This document shows, one piece after another, positions 21,848-30,488 of a stretch of DNA of 63,195 nucleotides; within the stretch, counting starts at the first letter, position 1; the number at the start of each line of letters is the position of its first letter. The notes beneath the pieces were generated by a model. It saw only the letters and a program-made list of their open reading frames with translations, had not been told where the DNA came from and did no database searches. The translations under genes and the position numbers were made by a program. Source of the stretch: Nocardia cyriacigeorgica (lineage in GTDB: Bacteria > Actinomycetota > Actinomycetes > Mycobacteriales > Mycobacteriaceae); contig NZ_JARWNX010000032.1 in NCBI RefSeq assembly GCF_029868385.1, positions 1 through 63,195 of the forward strand. The letters run 5' to 3'.

Positions 21848-22516
21848 ATGGCCAACCCGATCGACCCCCGCGCAGGCCTGTCCGGTATCGCGCCGGCGAG
21901 CCCGCAGGCCCGCTACATCCTGCCGTCGTTCATCGAGCACTCGAGCTTCGGCGTCAAGGAGTCCAACCCGTACAACAAGCTGTTCGAGGAGCGCATCATC
22001 TTCCTCGGCGTGCAGGTCGACGATGCGTCGGCGAACGACATCATGGCCCAGCTGCTGGTGCTCGAATCGCTCGATCCCGATCGCGACATCACCATGTACA
22101 TCAACTCGCCGGGTGGTTCGTTCACCTCGCTGATGGCCATCTACGACACCATGCAGTACGTGCGTGCCGATGTGGCCACGGTCTGCCTCGGTCAGGCGGC
22201 GTCCGCTGCGGCCGTGCTGTTGGCCGCCGGTACCCCCGGTAAGCGCGCCTGCCTGCCCAACGCTCGCGTGCTCATCCACCAGCCGTCGCTGGAGGGTGGC
22301 ATCCAGGGGCAGGTGTCGGACCTGGAGATCCAGGCCGCCGAGATCGAGCGCATGCGTCGTCTGATGGAGACCACGCTGGCCCGGCACACCGGCAAGGATG
22401 CCGACACCATCCGCAAGGACACCGACCGCGACAAGATCCTGACGGCCGAGGACGCCAAGGAGTACGGGATCATCGACACGGTCTTCGACTACCGCAAGCT
22501 CAGCGCGCAGCGTTAG
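21848..22516 (+). CDS. clpP2: ATP-dependent Clp protease proteolytic subunit ClpP2
   Basis: 222-residue second ClpP subunit. Triad: Ser119 in GQAASAAAV, His144 in LIHQPS and Asp in the DRDKIL segment. The N-terminal extension (about 30 residues, [15 protein letters not shown]) is the usual propeptide-bearing part of ClpP2. In mycobacteria both subunits are needed for activity. ATG 21848 has GGAGA upstream. The next gene on the strand is purU, not clpX, and a palindromic element separates them. Confidence 0.95.
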   Translation: MANPIDPRAGLSGIAPASPQARYILPSFIEHSSFGVKESNPYNKLFEERIIFLGVQVDDASANDIMAQLLVLESLDPDRDITMYINSPGGSFTSLMAIYDTMQYVRADVATVCLGQAASAAAVLLAAGTPGKRACLPNARVLIHQPSLEGGIQGQVSDLEIQAAEIERMRRLMETTLARHTGKDADTIRKDTDRDKILTAEDAKEYGIIDTVFDYRKLSAQR

Positions 22517-22519
22517 ATT

Positions 22520-22635
22520 TGCGCCGCCTGCGGCGTCGCGGGTTCGCGGCCCCCTGGTGTCTCGCGTCTCCGCTACCGCTGCTTGCCTTCGGCTTGCGCA
22601 GCGGTAGCGGAGACACGAGACGGGCCGCGAACTCT
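22520..22635 (+). repeat. 3' palindromic element E2 after clpP2
   Basis: The strongest copy. Outer arms are GTTCGCGGCCC / GGGCCGCGAAC (22542-22552 with 22622-22632, perfect). Inner arms are 24 bp (22559-22582 with 22598-22621, one mismatch). It starts right after the clpP2 stop and could form a very stable hairpin. Confidence 0.75.
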
Positions 22636-22786
22636 ATGCTCGGTCTCGCTTCGCTCGAAAATTGAGGTTGGGCCGGGCCAATGTCACTGGGGGCGACTGT
22701 CTGCTGGTCGACCCTTTCCTGGCGACTACTGCGCGGGGTGTGCACTCCGATCATCGTGGCACTTCTCTACCTGCGAGGATGGGCGC

Positions 22787-23677
22787 ATGAGTGCCGCACC
22801 TTCCGTCTCCGACGAACGTCGTTATGTGCTGACCCTCGGCTGTCCGGACCGGCCGGGCATCATCGCCGAGATCACCTCGTTCATCGCGGGTTTCGGTGGG
22901 TCGATCGTGGAGGCGGGGTATCACTCCGATGTGGAGACCGGATGGTTCTTCACCCGGCAGGCGATCAAGGCCTCGACGGTGCCGTTCGATCTCGGTGAGT
23001 TGCGGACCCGCTTCGCCGCTGTGGCCGCGAATCTCGGCTCCGAGACCGACTGGCAGTTGCATGATTCGGGGGGGCGGCGGCGGGCGGTGCTGCTGGTGAG
23101 CAAGGACGGCCACTGCCTGCACGATCTGTTGGGGCGGGCGGCCTCCGGTGAGCTACCGGCCACCATCGAGGCGGTGATCGGCAATCATCTCGATCTGGCC
23201 GAGATCACCGAGGCGCACGGGGTGAAGTTCCATCATGTGCCGTTCCCGAAGGATCCGGCCGAGCGTGGTCCCGCCTTCGAACAGGTGCGCGCCCTGGTCG
23301 ACGCGCACGATCCGCACGCGGTGGTGCTTGCCCGTTTCATGCAGGTGCTGCCGCCGCAGCTGTGCGAGCACTGGGCGGGCCGGGCGATCAATATCCACCA
23401 CAGCTTCCTGCCCTCGTTCGTCGGCGCGCGCCCCTACCATCAGGCCTTCGCGCGCGGGGTCAAGCTCATCGGCGCGACCTGCCACTATGTGACGCCCGAA
23501 CTGGACGCGGGCCCGATCATCGAACAGGACGTGATCCGCATCGATCACGCCGACGAGGTCCGCGACATGGTGCGCCAGGGCCGCGATATCGAACGTGTCG
23601 TGCTCGCCCGCGGCCTGCGCTGGCATCTGGAGGGCCGGGTGCTGGTGCACGGCCGCCGGACGGTGGTGTTCAACTAG
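22787..23677 (+). CDS. purU: Formyltetrahydrofolate deformylase
   Basis: 296-residue enzyme that hydrolyses 10-formyltetrahydrofolate to formate and tetrahydrofolate, balancing one-carbon pools and feeding formate to purine synthesis. The N-terminal ACT domain (YVLTLGCPDRPGIIAEITSFIAGFGGSIVEA) comes first. The formyltransferase-fold domain carries INIHHSFLPSFVGARPYHQAFARGVKLIGATCHYVTPELDAGPIIEQD, holding the catalytic Asn/His/Asp. The start at 22787 has GAGGA upstream; the longer frame covers the spacer and is unlikely. Confidence 0.95.
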   Translation: MSAAPSVSDERRYVLTLGCPDRPGIIAEITSFIAGFGGSIVEAGYHSDVETGWFFTRQAIKASTVPFDLGELRTRFAAVAANLGSETDWQLHDSGGRRRAVLLVSKDGHCLHDLLGRAASGELPATIEAVIGNHLDLAEITEAHGVKFHHVPFPKDPAERGPAFEQVRALVDAHDPHAVVLARFMQVLPPQLCEHWAGRAINIHHSFLPSFVGARPYHQAFARGVKLIGATCHYVTPELDAGPIIEQDVIRIDHADEVRDMVRQGRDIERVVLARGLRWHLEGRVLVHGRRTVVFN

Positions 23678-23704
23678 GACGCGCGAGCCCGGACGACGGA
23701 ATGC

Positions 23705-24745
23705 TCAGCCGACGGCTTCGACCGGCTGGTGCGCCGCGTCGAGTACCCGAGCGAGTTCCTCGTTGAACCGCTGGTAGGCCTCGACATTGCCCAGATGTCC
23801 GGTCGGCAGCACCTCGTAGCGAACGAGATTGCCCGCTTCGGCCAGCACCTCGGCCAGCTGGTCCGAATGCACGACCGGGGTCATATCGTCGAACGCACCG
23901 GCCAGCAGGGTGGTCGGCACCACCAGGTTCCTGGCCGAATCGCCCAAGTCCATATCGGCGAGCAAGAACCCGAACCTCGCCCGGACCGCTGCCGGACACG
24001 AGCGCACCACGGCCATGCTGAAATCGACCAGTTCCCGCGGCGCGGCCAGGGACATGATCTGGCGGGCGAAGACCCAGCGGACCGGTGCGATCGGCGGGAA
24101 GACGATCGGGGTGCCGAGCCCCGCGCGGCCGAACCAGAACGGCAGGTCGATCACCCGGCCGCCGAGCCACGACAGCGGCTTGTTGAACGGCGGAACCACG
24201 GTGGTCTCGGCGACCAGCGAATGCGGGCCGGTATTGCTGAGCAGCACGGCCTCGGCCTGCGCGGTGACCCGCTCGGGATGCTTGCCCGCCCATGCTTGCA
24301 GCGTCATACCACCGAGACTGTGGCCGACGAGCACCGCGCGCTGTCCCGGACGCAGGGCGGCGTCGAGCACCGCGCACAGATCGTCGGCGAGGCGGTCACA
24401 GTTGAGCGGGCTCGAACCGAGTTCGCTCTCGCCGTGGCCGCGCTGATCGTAGGCGATGACGCGATAGTCACCGGCGAAGGCGTTGATCTGCGGATTCCAG
24501 TATTCGATGGCGCAGGTCCAGCCGTGCACCAGCACGATGACATCGCCGTCGGCGGGTCCATACGCGTGCACACGCAGCCGCGCACCGTCCGAGGCCGTCA
24601 CCGGGATGACGTCGTGCGGGACGGTCGGCGGATTCAGCGCGGCATTCGCATAGGTGCGCGACCGCAGGTTCGCACGGTGCACATCCAGCAGGCCCCGAAT
24701 CTGGTTCGAGACGCTCGCCAACGCATTCGGCAACATTGCACGCAT
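23705..24745 (-). CDS. Alpha/beta hydrolase
   Basis: 346-residue alpha/beta-hydrolase fold enzyme. The oxyanion strand is VLVHGWTCAIEYW (about 73-85). The nucleophile elbow is GHSLGG; the acid is in LLAGAFDDMTP and the His in LPTGHLGN near the C-terminus. The N-terminus has no convincing signal peptide. Substrate unknown; lipid esters are plausible. ATG 24745 has AAGGAG 8 nt upstream. Two candidate operators lie upstream: a GTTACTG inverted repeat and a copy of the site that precedes the XRE/hbhA operon. Confidence 0.85.
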   Translation of the reverse strand: MRAMLPNALASVSNQIRGLLDVHRANLRSRTYANAALNPPTVPHDVIPVTASDGARLRVHAYGPADGDVIVLVHGWTCAIEYWNPQINAFAGDYRVIAYDQRGHGESELGSSPLNCDRLADDLCAVLDAALRPGQRAVLVGHSLGGMTLQAWAGKHPERVTAQAEAVLLSNTGPHSLVAETTVVPPFNKPLSWLGGRVIDLPFWFGRAGLGTPIVFPPIAPVRWVFARQIMSLAAPRELVDFSMAVVRSCPAAVRARFGFLLADMDLGDSARNLVVPTTLLAGAFDDMTPVVHSDQLAEVLAEAGNLVRYEVLPTGHLGNVEAYQRFNEELARVLDAAHQPVEAVG

Positions 24746-24760
24746 TGGACACTCCTTTGT

Positions 24761-24781
24761 GTTACTGAGAGATACAGTAAC
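24761..24781. promoter_or_regulatory. Inverted repeat GTTACTG-N7-CAGTAAC
   Basis: Perfect 7-bp arms with a 7-nt spacer, 15-36 nt before the alpha/beta hydrolase start, where it would overlap a promoter. The form is typical of a TetR-type operator; no regulator gene is adjacent. Confidence 0.55.
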
Positions 24782-24790
24782 CAATGGAGT

Positions 24791-24813
24791 GGGTGCTAGC
24801 TAGTGCAAGCACC
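24791..24813. promoter_or_regulatory. Operator copy A shared with XRE/hbhA operon
   Basis: GGGTGCTAGCTAGTGCAAGC then ACC. The arms GTGCT and AGCAC are 10 nt apart, and the sequence agrees with the site at 26553 at 20 of 22 positions. Confidence 0.65.
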
Positions 24814-24893
24814 GAGAAAATTCGGGGGAACCACCCGTCACCAGCGCGGAAGTCGCCGAAATTTTCTTCGAGTCGCAGCGAATACGGAGGCCC

Positions 24894-25190
24894 CTACCAA
24901 CGCGGACCGCGCTGGATCTCATCGACCTTCGGACGCACATCGGCGAGATAGATGCCGGTCGCGATGATGGCGATGAACGCGAACAGGCCGAGTCCGGCGA
25001 ACGACAGCAGTAGCAGCAGCACCGCCACCCCGAGGATCGCCATCCAGATCGGCTTGGTCAGCTTGTCCACCGCCGTGAACGCGTCCGGACGCTGACGTAG
25101 GGCGTGGATCAGCGCGAATATCGTCGCGCCGAAAGCCAGCAGCCACAGCACGAGCATGATCAGGCCGGTAACACCCTGCGCAATTTCCAC
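24894..25190 (-). CDS. DUF2516 small membrane protein (Rv0476-like)
   Basis: 98-residue protein with three hydrophobic helices (about 5-28, 47-65, 67-87) and a short basic tail. It resembles the conserved membrane protein that follows hbhA in mycobacteria (Rv0476). Function unknown. It lies 143 nt downstream of hbhA with a terminator hairpin between, so it may be only partly co-transcribed. The gene ends in a KVDEIQRGPRW tail. Confidence 0.8.
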   Translation of the reverse strand: MEIAQGVTGLIMLVLWLLAFGATIFALIHALRQRPDAFTAVDKLTKPIWMAILGVAVLLLLLSFAGLGLFAFIAIIATGIYLADVRPKVDEIQRGPRW

Positions 25191-25250
25191 TCCACCATGA
25201 TAGGAGCAACGACCCTCGGCGGCCGGTTTGCGCGGAGACGGACCGAAAAG

Positions 25251-25288
25251 CGGCGACCCCGCACACCGAATGATGTGCGGGGTCGCCG
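25251..25288 (-). terminator. Terminator hairpin after hbhA
   Basis: Perfect 15-bp stem (25251-25265 with 25274-25288), 8-nt loop, followed on the minus strand by TTTT. Confidence 0.75.
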
Positions 25289-25333
25289 TATGAACGTGCC
25301 CGAATCGCCCTCAGCGGACGTCGGACAAGCGGA

Positions 25334-26014
25334 TCAAGCCTTCTTGGCAGGGGTCTTGCGCGCCGGGGCCTTCTTCGCCGGGGCGGCCGCCTTGGCGGGC
25401 GCGGCCTTGGCCGGAGCCTTCTTGGCCGGAGCCTTCTTGGCGGCCGGGGCGGGCGCGGACTCGGTGGTGACCTCGACGACCTCGGCGTCGACAACCGCCT
25501 CGGCAGCCGCGTCGGCCTCGTCCTCGACGGCCTTGGCCGAACGGCCGATCAGGTCGTTGACCCGGCCGAGCACATCCTCGGCCCGCTCGGTGGCGTCCTT
25601 GTACAGCGATTCGACCTTGCCGACCTGCTCCTCGACCAGGTGGTTGGCGCGCAGCCGCTCCACGGTCTCCTCACCGCGCACGGCGAGGTCGGCATACAGA
25701 TCGACGACCTGGCGGTAGTACTGCTCGGCCAGCTTGCGCAGTTCCTCGGGGGTGAACTTCTCGCGCAGCTCGGCGAGGTCCTCCGGCAGCTCGGACGGCA
25801 GGCCCGACAGCCGGTCGCGCAGCGAATCGAACTGGCCCTGCACGTCGGCGGGCAGATTGGCGATGCGCTCGCGGGCCTCGTCGACCCGGCCGGTCACATC
25901 GGCGGACTGAGCGCGCTCGCGCACCTGGGTCACGGCATCGAGGACGGCGGTGTAGACGGCGTCACCCGCACCGACGGTGGCGTAGAGCGGCTTGGTGGTG
26001 GCGTTGTCGGTCAT
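25334..26014 (-). CDS. hbhA: Heparin-binding haemagglutinin-like protein HbhA
   Basis: 226-residue protein. A long amphipathic/coiled-coil region (about 20-150; VRERAQSADVTGRVDEARERIANLP and similar) is followed by an acidic patch. The C-terminal about 45 residues are Lys/Ala/Pro-rich (KKAPAKKAPAKAAPAKAAAP), the part that binds sulfated glycans and is methylated in M. tuberculosis. No signal peptide, as in HbhA. In mycobacteria it is a surface adhesin also linked to lipid inclusions. It overlaps the XRE regulator by ATGA at 26011-26014, so the two are translationally coupled. Confidence 0.9.
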   Translation of the reverse strand: MTDNATTKPLYATVGAGDAVYTAVLDAVTQVRERAQSADVTGRVDEARERIANLPADVQGQFDSLRDRLSGLPSELPEDLAELREKFTPEELRKLAEQYYRQVVDLYADLAVRGEETVERLRANHLVEEQVGKVESLYKDATERAEDVLGRVNDLIGRSAKAVEDEADAAAEAVVDAEVVEVTTESAPAPAAKKAPAKKAPAKAAPAKAAAPAKKAPARKTPAKKA

Positions 26015-26514
26015 GTTTCGTTCTCCTGGCGTGGCGGAGTGTCGGTCGTAATATGCGGAACGGCGCTGTCCCAGTCATCCCCCCCTGATTCGTTCCCTCC
26101 GTTTTCCCGGCGAAACGATTCATATATCTCCAGCAGGACCTGCTTCTGCCGTTCACTGATCGATGTGTCGGCAAGCAGGGCATCCCGGACCGGGCTGTGC
26201 GGCCGCTGTTCGAGATAACCGGCCCGGACGTACAGCACCTCCGAGGACACACGCAGCGCCTTCGCGATCTGCGCGAGGACCTCGGCGGACGGGTTACGCA
26301 ATCCGCGCTCGATCTGACTGAGATACGGGTTGCTCACCCCCGCCAGTTGCGCGAGCTGACGCAGTGAGACCTGAGCGGCCTCACGTTGCGATCTGATGAA
26401 ACCTCCGATGTCGTGCGCCGCGTTGGACACGCGGCCCGCCCGCTCTCCGAGACCGGAACCATCATCCGGCTCCTCGGCGTGCTGGGCGGAAACCTCGGGC
26501 TGGTCTGCCATCAC
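26011..26514 (-). CDS. XRE-family regulator (Rv0474-like) heading the hbhA operon
   Basis: 167-residue repressor-type protein. The helix-turn-helix is IGGFIRSQREAAQVSLRQLAQLAGVSNPYLSQIERGLRNPSAEVLAQIAKALRVS (about 37-91). The C-terminal part (LLADTSISERQKQVLLEIYESF) is typical of this group. The mycobacterial homologue Rv0474 has been reported as copper-responsive. It overlaps hbhA by 4 nt. Upstream lie a perfect 10-bp inverted repeat and a motif shared with the alpha/beta hydrolase, consistent with autoregulation. Confidence 0.88.
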   Translation of the reverse strand: MMADQPEVSAQHAEEPDDGSGLGERAGRVSNAAHDIGGFIRSQREAAQVSLRQLAQLAGVSNPYLSQIERGLRNPSAEVLAQIAKALRVSSEVLYVRAGYLEQRPHSPVRDALLADTSISERQKQVLLEIYESFRRENGGNESGGDDWDSAVPHITTDTPPRQENET

Positions 26515-26552
26515 TCACCTTCTGGCGGTAGTACGTAACCAATGCTAGGACA

Positions 26553-26588
26553 GGGTGCTAACTATTGCAAGCACATGTGTTAGCACCC
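26553..26588. promoter_or_regulatory. Double operator upstream of XRE/hbhA operon
   Basis: Perfect 10-bp inverted repeat GGGTGCTAAC (26553-26562) / GTTAGCACCC (26579-26588). Overlapping it is GTGCTAACTATTGCAAGCAC (26555-26574), the same 20-bp form as the site at 24793. Confidence 0.7.
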
Positions 26589-26615
26589 TTCGGGCAACCG
26601 TCCGGCGTGCCTGTC

Positions 26616-27965
26616 TCAGCCGCCGAACATCAGCTGCGAAATCGTGTAGATCGCCAGTCCGGCAAGCGAACCGACCACAGTGCCGTTGATCCGGATGAAT
26701 TGCAGATCGCGCCCGACCTGCAATTCGATTTTCTTACTCGCCTCTTCCGCATCCCACCTGGCAACGGTATCGCTGACGATGGTGGCGATCTCATCGGCGT
26801 AGTTGGCCGCCAGATACCGCGCGCCGCGTTGGATCCAACCGTCCACCTTGGCGCGGGTCTGTTCATCATCGCGCAGTCGCTCGCCCAGCGCCTGCACGTT
26901 CTCGGCAACCTTGCGCCGCAGGGTGCTGTCGGGATCGTCGGCCGACTCCAGGATCAACCGTTTGGCGGCCCGCCAGGTGGCCTCGGCCATCCCGGTGATC
27001 TCCTCACGACCCATGATCTGGGACTTGATCCGCTCGGCCTTGGCGATCATCGCCTCGTCGTGCTGTAGATCGTCGGCGAACTGCTCGAGAAAACGATTCG
27101 CCGCGAGCCGGACCTCGTGATCGGGTGTGGAGCGCACCTTCCAGGTGAATTCGACCAGCTCACGGTAGATCTTCTCCGAGAGCAGGATGTTGACGAACTT
27201 CGGCGCCCACTGCGGCGCATCGCGCAACACCACGCGGTCGATGGTCTCCTGACTGCCGAGCGCCCATTGATGCGCCCGCTCGGCGAGCAGATCCAGCAGC
27301 GGCAGCTGACGATTGTCGGCCAGCAGTTCCGCGAGCACCCGCCCGATCGGCGGACCCCACTGCGGTTCGGCGATCCGCTTGACGATCGTATTGTCGATGA
27401 CCTGCTCGACGTCCTCATCGCGCAGTACGCCGACCACCGCGCGCAGGATCGTGGAACTCTCCTGCGCCACCCGCGCGGCATTGCCCGGATCGGCCATCCA
27501 CCGTCCGACCCGCCACGACACCTGCGCCGAATCGACCTTCGCGGTCACCACCTCGGGCGAGAGGAAGTTGGTGCCGACGAAGCTGCCGAGGCTGGCGCCG
27601 AGCTGGTCCTTCTTACGTTTGATGATGGCCGTGTGCGGAATCGGCAGGCCGAGCGGATGCCGGAACAGGGCCGTCACCGCGAACCAGTCGGCCAGCGCAC
27701 CGACCATGCCCGCCTCGGACGCGGCCCGCACATAGCCCACCCAGTCACCACCGCCACCGCGCGACTCCAGCCAGCGGCAGCCGAGATAGATCGCGGTCGC
27801 CAGTGCGAGCAGGCCGGTGGCCAGCGATTTCATCTTCCACAGGTCGCGCCGTTTGCTCGCGTCGTCGGTGAAGGACGCGAAGCTGCTCGGCATCTTCGCC
27901 TGCGCGGCGGCGGCGTCGGAACGGCGGTCACCGAGGACCGCGGTATCGCCGGGAGCGTTCTGCAT
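26616..27965 (-). CDS. DUF445 membrane-associated protein
   Basis: 449-residue protein of the DUF445/YjiN group. An N-terminal membrane helix (MKSLATGLLALATAIYLGCRWL) is followed by the conserved GMVGALADWFAVTALFRHPLGLPIPHTAIIKRKKDQLG segment. A long helical middle with two similar halves comes next, and a C-terminal membrane segment (VGSLAGLAIYTISQLMF). Function unknown. ATG 27965 has GGAAG upstream; the longer frame to 28142 is not supported. It ends about 100 nt before the XRE gene's operator region. Confidence 0.82.
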   Translation of the reverse strand: MQNAPGDTAVLGDRRSDAAAAQAKMPSSFASFTDDASKRRDLWKMKSLATGLLALATAIYLGCRWLESRGGGGDWVGYVRAASEAGMVGALADWFAVTALFRHPLGLPIPHTAIIKRKKDQLGASLGSFVGTNFLSPEVVTAKVDSAQVSWRVGRWMADPGNAARVAQESSTILRAVVGVLRDEDVEQVIDNTIVKRIAEPQWGPPIGRVLAELLADNRQLPLLDLLAERAHQWALGSQETIDRVVLRDAPQWAPKFVNILLSEKIYRELVEFTWKVRSTPDHEVRLAANRFLEQFADDLQHDEAMIAKAERIKSQIMGREEITGMAEATWRAAKRLILESADDPDSTLRRKVAENVQALGERLRDDEQTRAKVDGWIQRGARYLAANYADEIATIVSDTVARWDAEEASKKIELQVGRDLQFIRINGTVVGSLAGLAIYTISQLMFGG

Positions 27966-28217
27966 GGCTTCCATTCTGCTGGCGTTTTCCGGTGACCGAC
28001 CGATGCCGTGACCAACCAGAGGGTCGCGAACCGATGCCAGTTGACGTGACATAGCTCGCATCGACCCCCGGAATGCGGTGATCGGCACCCCAAACGGGCC
28101 TGCTGAGCGGTAATCGGACCTAAGCTGGACGCACGGATCCACCTACGAACGAGGGAGCCCACCCTGTCCACCGAAGACCTTGTCGACGTCGGCGAGCGCG
28201 CCGAGCGACCGGCGGCG

Positions 28218-28928
28218 GTGCGCACCGGCCATACCGATGGCCGCAAACGCCGGTGGCGACAGCACAAGATCGACCGCCGCGAGGAGCTGGTCGACGGCAC
28301 CCTCGCCGCGGTCCGCGCCCGCGGCAGCAGCGCGGGCATGGATGAGATCGCCGCCGAGATCGGCGTCTCCAAGACCGTGCTCTACCGCTACTTCGCGGAT
28401 AAGAACGATCTGGTCCACGCCACCATGCAGCGGTTCATCGAGATCACCCTGATGCCGCGCGTCTACGGCGCGATCAGCCTCGACGCCGACGAGTACCAGC
28501 TGGTCCGCACGGCGCTCGGCGAATATGTCGGCGCGGTCGACGAGGACCCAGAGGTCTACCGCTTCATCATGGGCAACGGCTCGGCCGATCAGTCCTCGCT
28601 CGCCGAGTTCGAGAAGCTGTTCGCCGAGGTCGTCGCCGCCGCGATCATCAGCAGGGCCGCCGATCTCGACCTCGAGACCGAGGGCGCGATGCTGTGGTCG
28701 TATGTGCTGGTCGGCGGCATCCAGCTGGCCACGCACTGGTGGACCACCGATAAGACCATGTCGCGTGAGGAAGTCATCGACTATCTGTCGATGATGGCGT
28801 GGAGCGCCATCGAGGGTATGGCGCGTGCGGGCGGTTCCCGCACCAAGTTCAACGCGATGCCGCATGTGCTGCCGGAGCAGGCCGCGGTGCCCGAGGCCAC
28901 CGCCGAATCCACCGAACCCACCGTCTGA
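28218..28928 (+). CDS. TetR-family regulator, possible non-standard start
   Basis: 236-residue regulator. The helix-turn-helix is RREELVDGTLAAVRARGSSAGMDEIAAEIGVSKTVLYRYFADKNDLVHATM (about 19-70), and the C-terminal ligand domain is helical. GTG 28218 has no ribosome site. GAGGGAG (28151-28157) lies 6 nt before an in-frame CTG at 28164, and no in-frame ATG, GTG or TTG lies between, so translation may begin there and add 18 residues. It precedes the UbiB-like kinase by 139 nt and could regulate it. Confidence 0.85.
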   Translation: MRTGHTDGRKRRWRQHKIDRREELVDGTLAAVRARGSSAGMDEIAAEIGVSKTVLYRYFADKNDLVHATMQRFIEITLMPRVYGAISLDADEYQLVRTALGEYVGAVDEDPEVYRFIMGNGSADQSSLAEFEKLFAEVVAAAIISRAADLDLETEGAMLWSYVLVGGIQLATHWWTTDKTMSREEVIDYLSMMAWSAIEGMARAGGSRTKFNAMPHVLPEQAAVPEATAESTEPTV

Positions 28929-29067
28929 GCCAGTAGCGGCTCCCGCGCCGCCCGGATGTGACGCGGGACTCGACATCGCCGCGCGGTTGGTTAGTCTGAA
29001 CGCCAGCGGGGCGCTGACAGAGGGGTTGCGTCTCCGTTCGCGCGTCGGCACCAACGGAGGTACCTCG

Positions 29068-30480
29068 ATGGCGAAACAAGTGCCGACATCCCGGCTCGCT
29101 CGCGGGACGAAGCTCGGCGCGGTCGCGGCCGGTTCCATGCTGCGCACCCAGCGCGCGCGACTGTCCATGCGCGGGCGCTCGGAAGCGGTGCGCGCGAAAA
29201 TGGCCGAGGAGTCGATGATCCGCACCACCGAACAGGTGGTCATGGTGCTCGGCACCATGAAGGGCGTGGCCATGAAACTCGGCCAGATGATGTCGGTACT
29301 TGATATGGATCTGGTGCCGCCCGATCATCGCGAACGCTTCCAGAAACGCCTCGCGGTGCTGCGCAATGCAGCGCCCACGGTGTCGTTCGAGGCGATGCGC
29401 GCGGTGATCGAGGAAGATTTCGGCCGCCCGCTCGACGAGGTGTTCGAGGAGTTCGAACCGGAGCCGGTGGCGGCGGCCTCGATCGGTCAGGTCTATCGCG
29501 GACGGTTGCACGACGGGCGCAAGGTCGCGGTGAAGGTGCAGTATCCCGGCATCGATATCGCGGTCCGCGCGGATCTGAAGAATCTGGCGATGTTTCGCCG
29601 GGTCCTGCAATCGGCCATGCCGTGGGTGACTCCGGCGGTGCTCGACGAGCTTCGGCTCAATATGGAGGCCGAACTCGACTATCACGCCGAGGCCGAGACC
29701 CAGCGGCAGATCTCCGAGCTCTACGCCGGGCATCCGTTCATCGTGGTGCCACGTCCGGTGCCGGAATTGAGCACGCGGCGGGTGCTGGTGAGCGAGTATC
29801 TGGAAGGCAGCGGGTTCGACGAGATCAAGGACCTGCCGCAGGCCGACCGGGATCGGCTCGGCGAGATCATCTACCGCTTCTATGTCGGTTCGCTGTTCGT
29901 GTTCAACGAGTTCTGCGGTGATCCGCATCCGGGCAATGTCATGCTCACCACCGATGGGCGGGTCGGGTTTCTCGATTTCGGCCTGTTCAACCGGATGGAC
30001 CCCGAGCACGTCCGGTTCGAGGCGGCCTGTCTGCGGGCGGCGGCCGAGGATCGCGCGGAGGATCTGCGGGAGCTGATGATCCAGCGCGGGGTGATCGATT
30101 CGCCCGATGAGATCGGCCCGGAGGAATGCCTGGAGTACGTGCTTGCCGCCTCGGAGTGGTGTCTGATCGATGAGGATCTGACCATCACCACCGAACTGGC
30201 CAGCGGTGCGTTCCTGCTTGCCGTGGACCCGCGGGCCAGTGAGTTCACCGGGATGAAGCAGCAGAATCTACCGCCGGAGCATCTGTTCTCCCGGCGGGCC
30301 GACTTTCTCACCTTCGGCATGCTCGGCCAGTTGGAGGCGACGGCGAATTGGCATCGCATCTCCCGTGAATGGCTCTACGACGAACCACCCGTCACCGAAC
30401 TCGGCAAGGAGCATCAGCGTTGGCTGGCCGAGCGCACCGGTGGCGACGAGTCCGATAGCAATCGACACGACAAGGCGTGA
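29068..30480 (+). CDS. ABC1/UbiB-family atypical kinase-like protein
   Basis: 470-residue protein of the ABC1/AarF group. It carries the KxGQ motif (VAMKLGQMMSV, about 77-87), the Ala-rich nucleotide loop region (VAAASIGQVYRGRLHDGRKVAVKVQYPG), and catalytic/metal residues in CGDPHPGNVMLTTDGRVGFLDFGLF. UbiB homologues support quinone or lipid metabolism; actinobacteria lack ubiquinone, so a menaquinone or lipid role is inference. The start has GGAGG 7 nt upstream. The next gene begins 9 nt after the stop, so they are probably an operon. Confidence 0.88.
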   Translation: MAKQVPTSRLARGTKLGAVAAGSMLRTQRARLSMRGRSEAVRAKMAEESMIRTTEQVVMVLGTMKGVAMKLGQMMSVLDMDLVPPDHRERFQKRLAVLRNAAPTVSFEAMRAVIEEDFGRPLDEVFEEFEPEPVAAASIGQVYRGRLHDGRKVAVKVQYPGIDIAVRADLKNLAMFRRVLQSAMPWVTPAVLDELRLNMEAELDYHAEAETQRQISELYAGHPFIVVPRPVPELSTRRVLVSEYLEGSGFDEIKDLPQADRDRLGEIIYRFYVGSLFVFNEFCGDPHPGNVMLTTDGRVGFLDFGLFNRMDPEHVRFEAACLRAAAEDRAEDLRELMIQRGVIDSPDEIGPEECLEYVLAASEWCLIDEDLTITTELASGAFLLAVDPRASEFTGMKQQNLPPEHLFSRRADFLTFGMLGQLEATANWHRISREWLYDEPPVTELGKEHQRWLAERTGGDESDSNRHDKA

Positions 30481-30488
30481 GGGCACCC

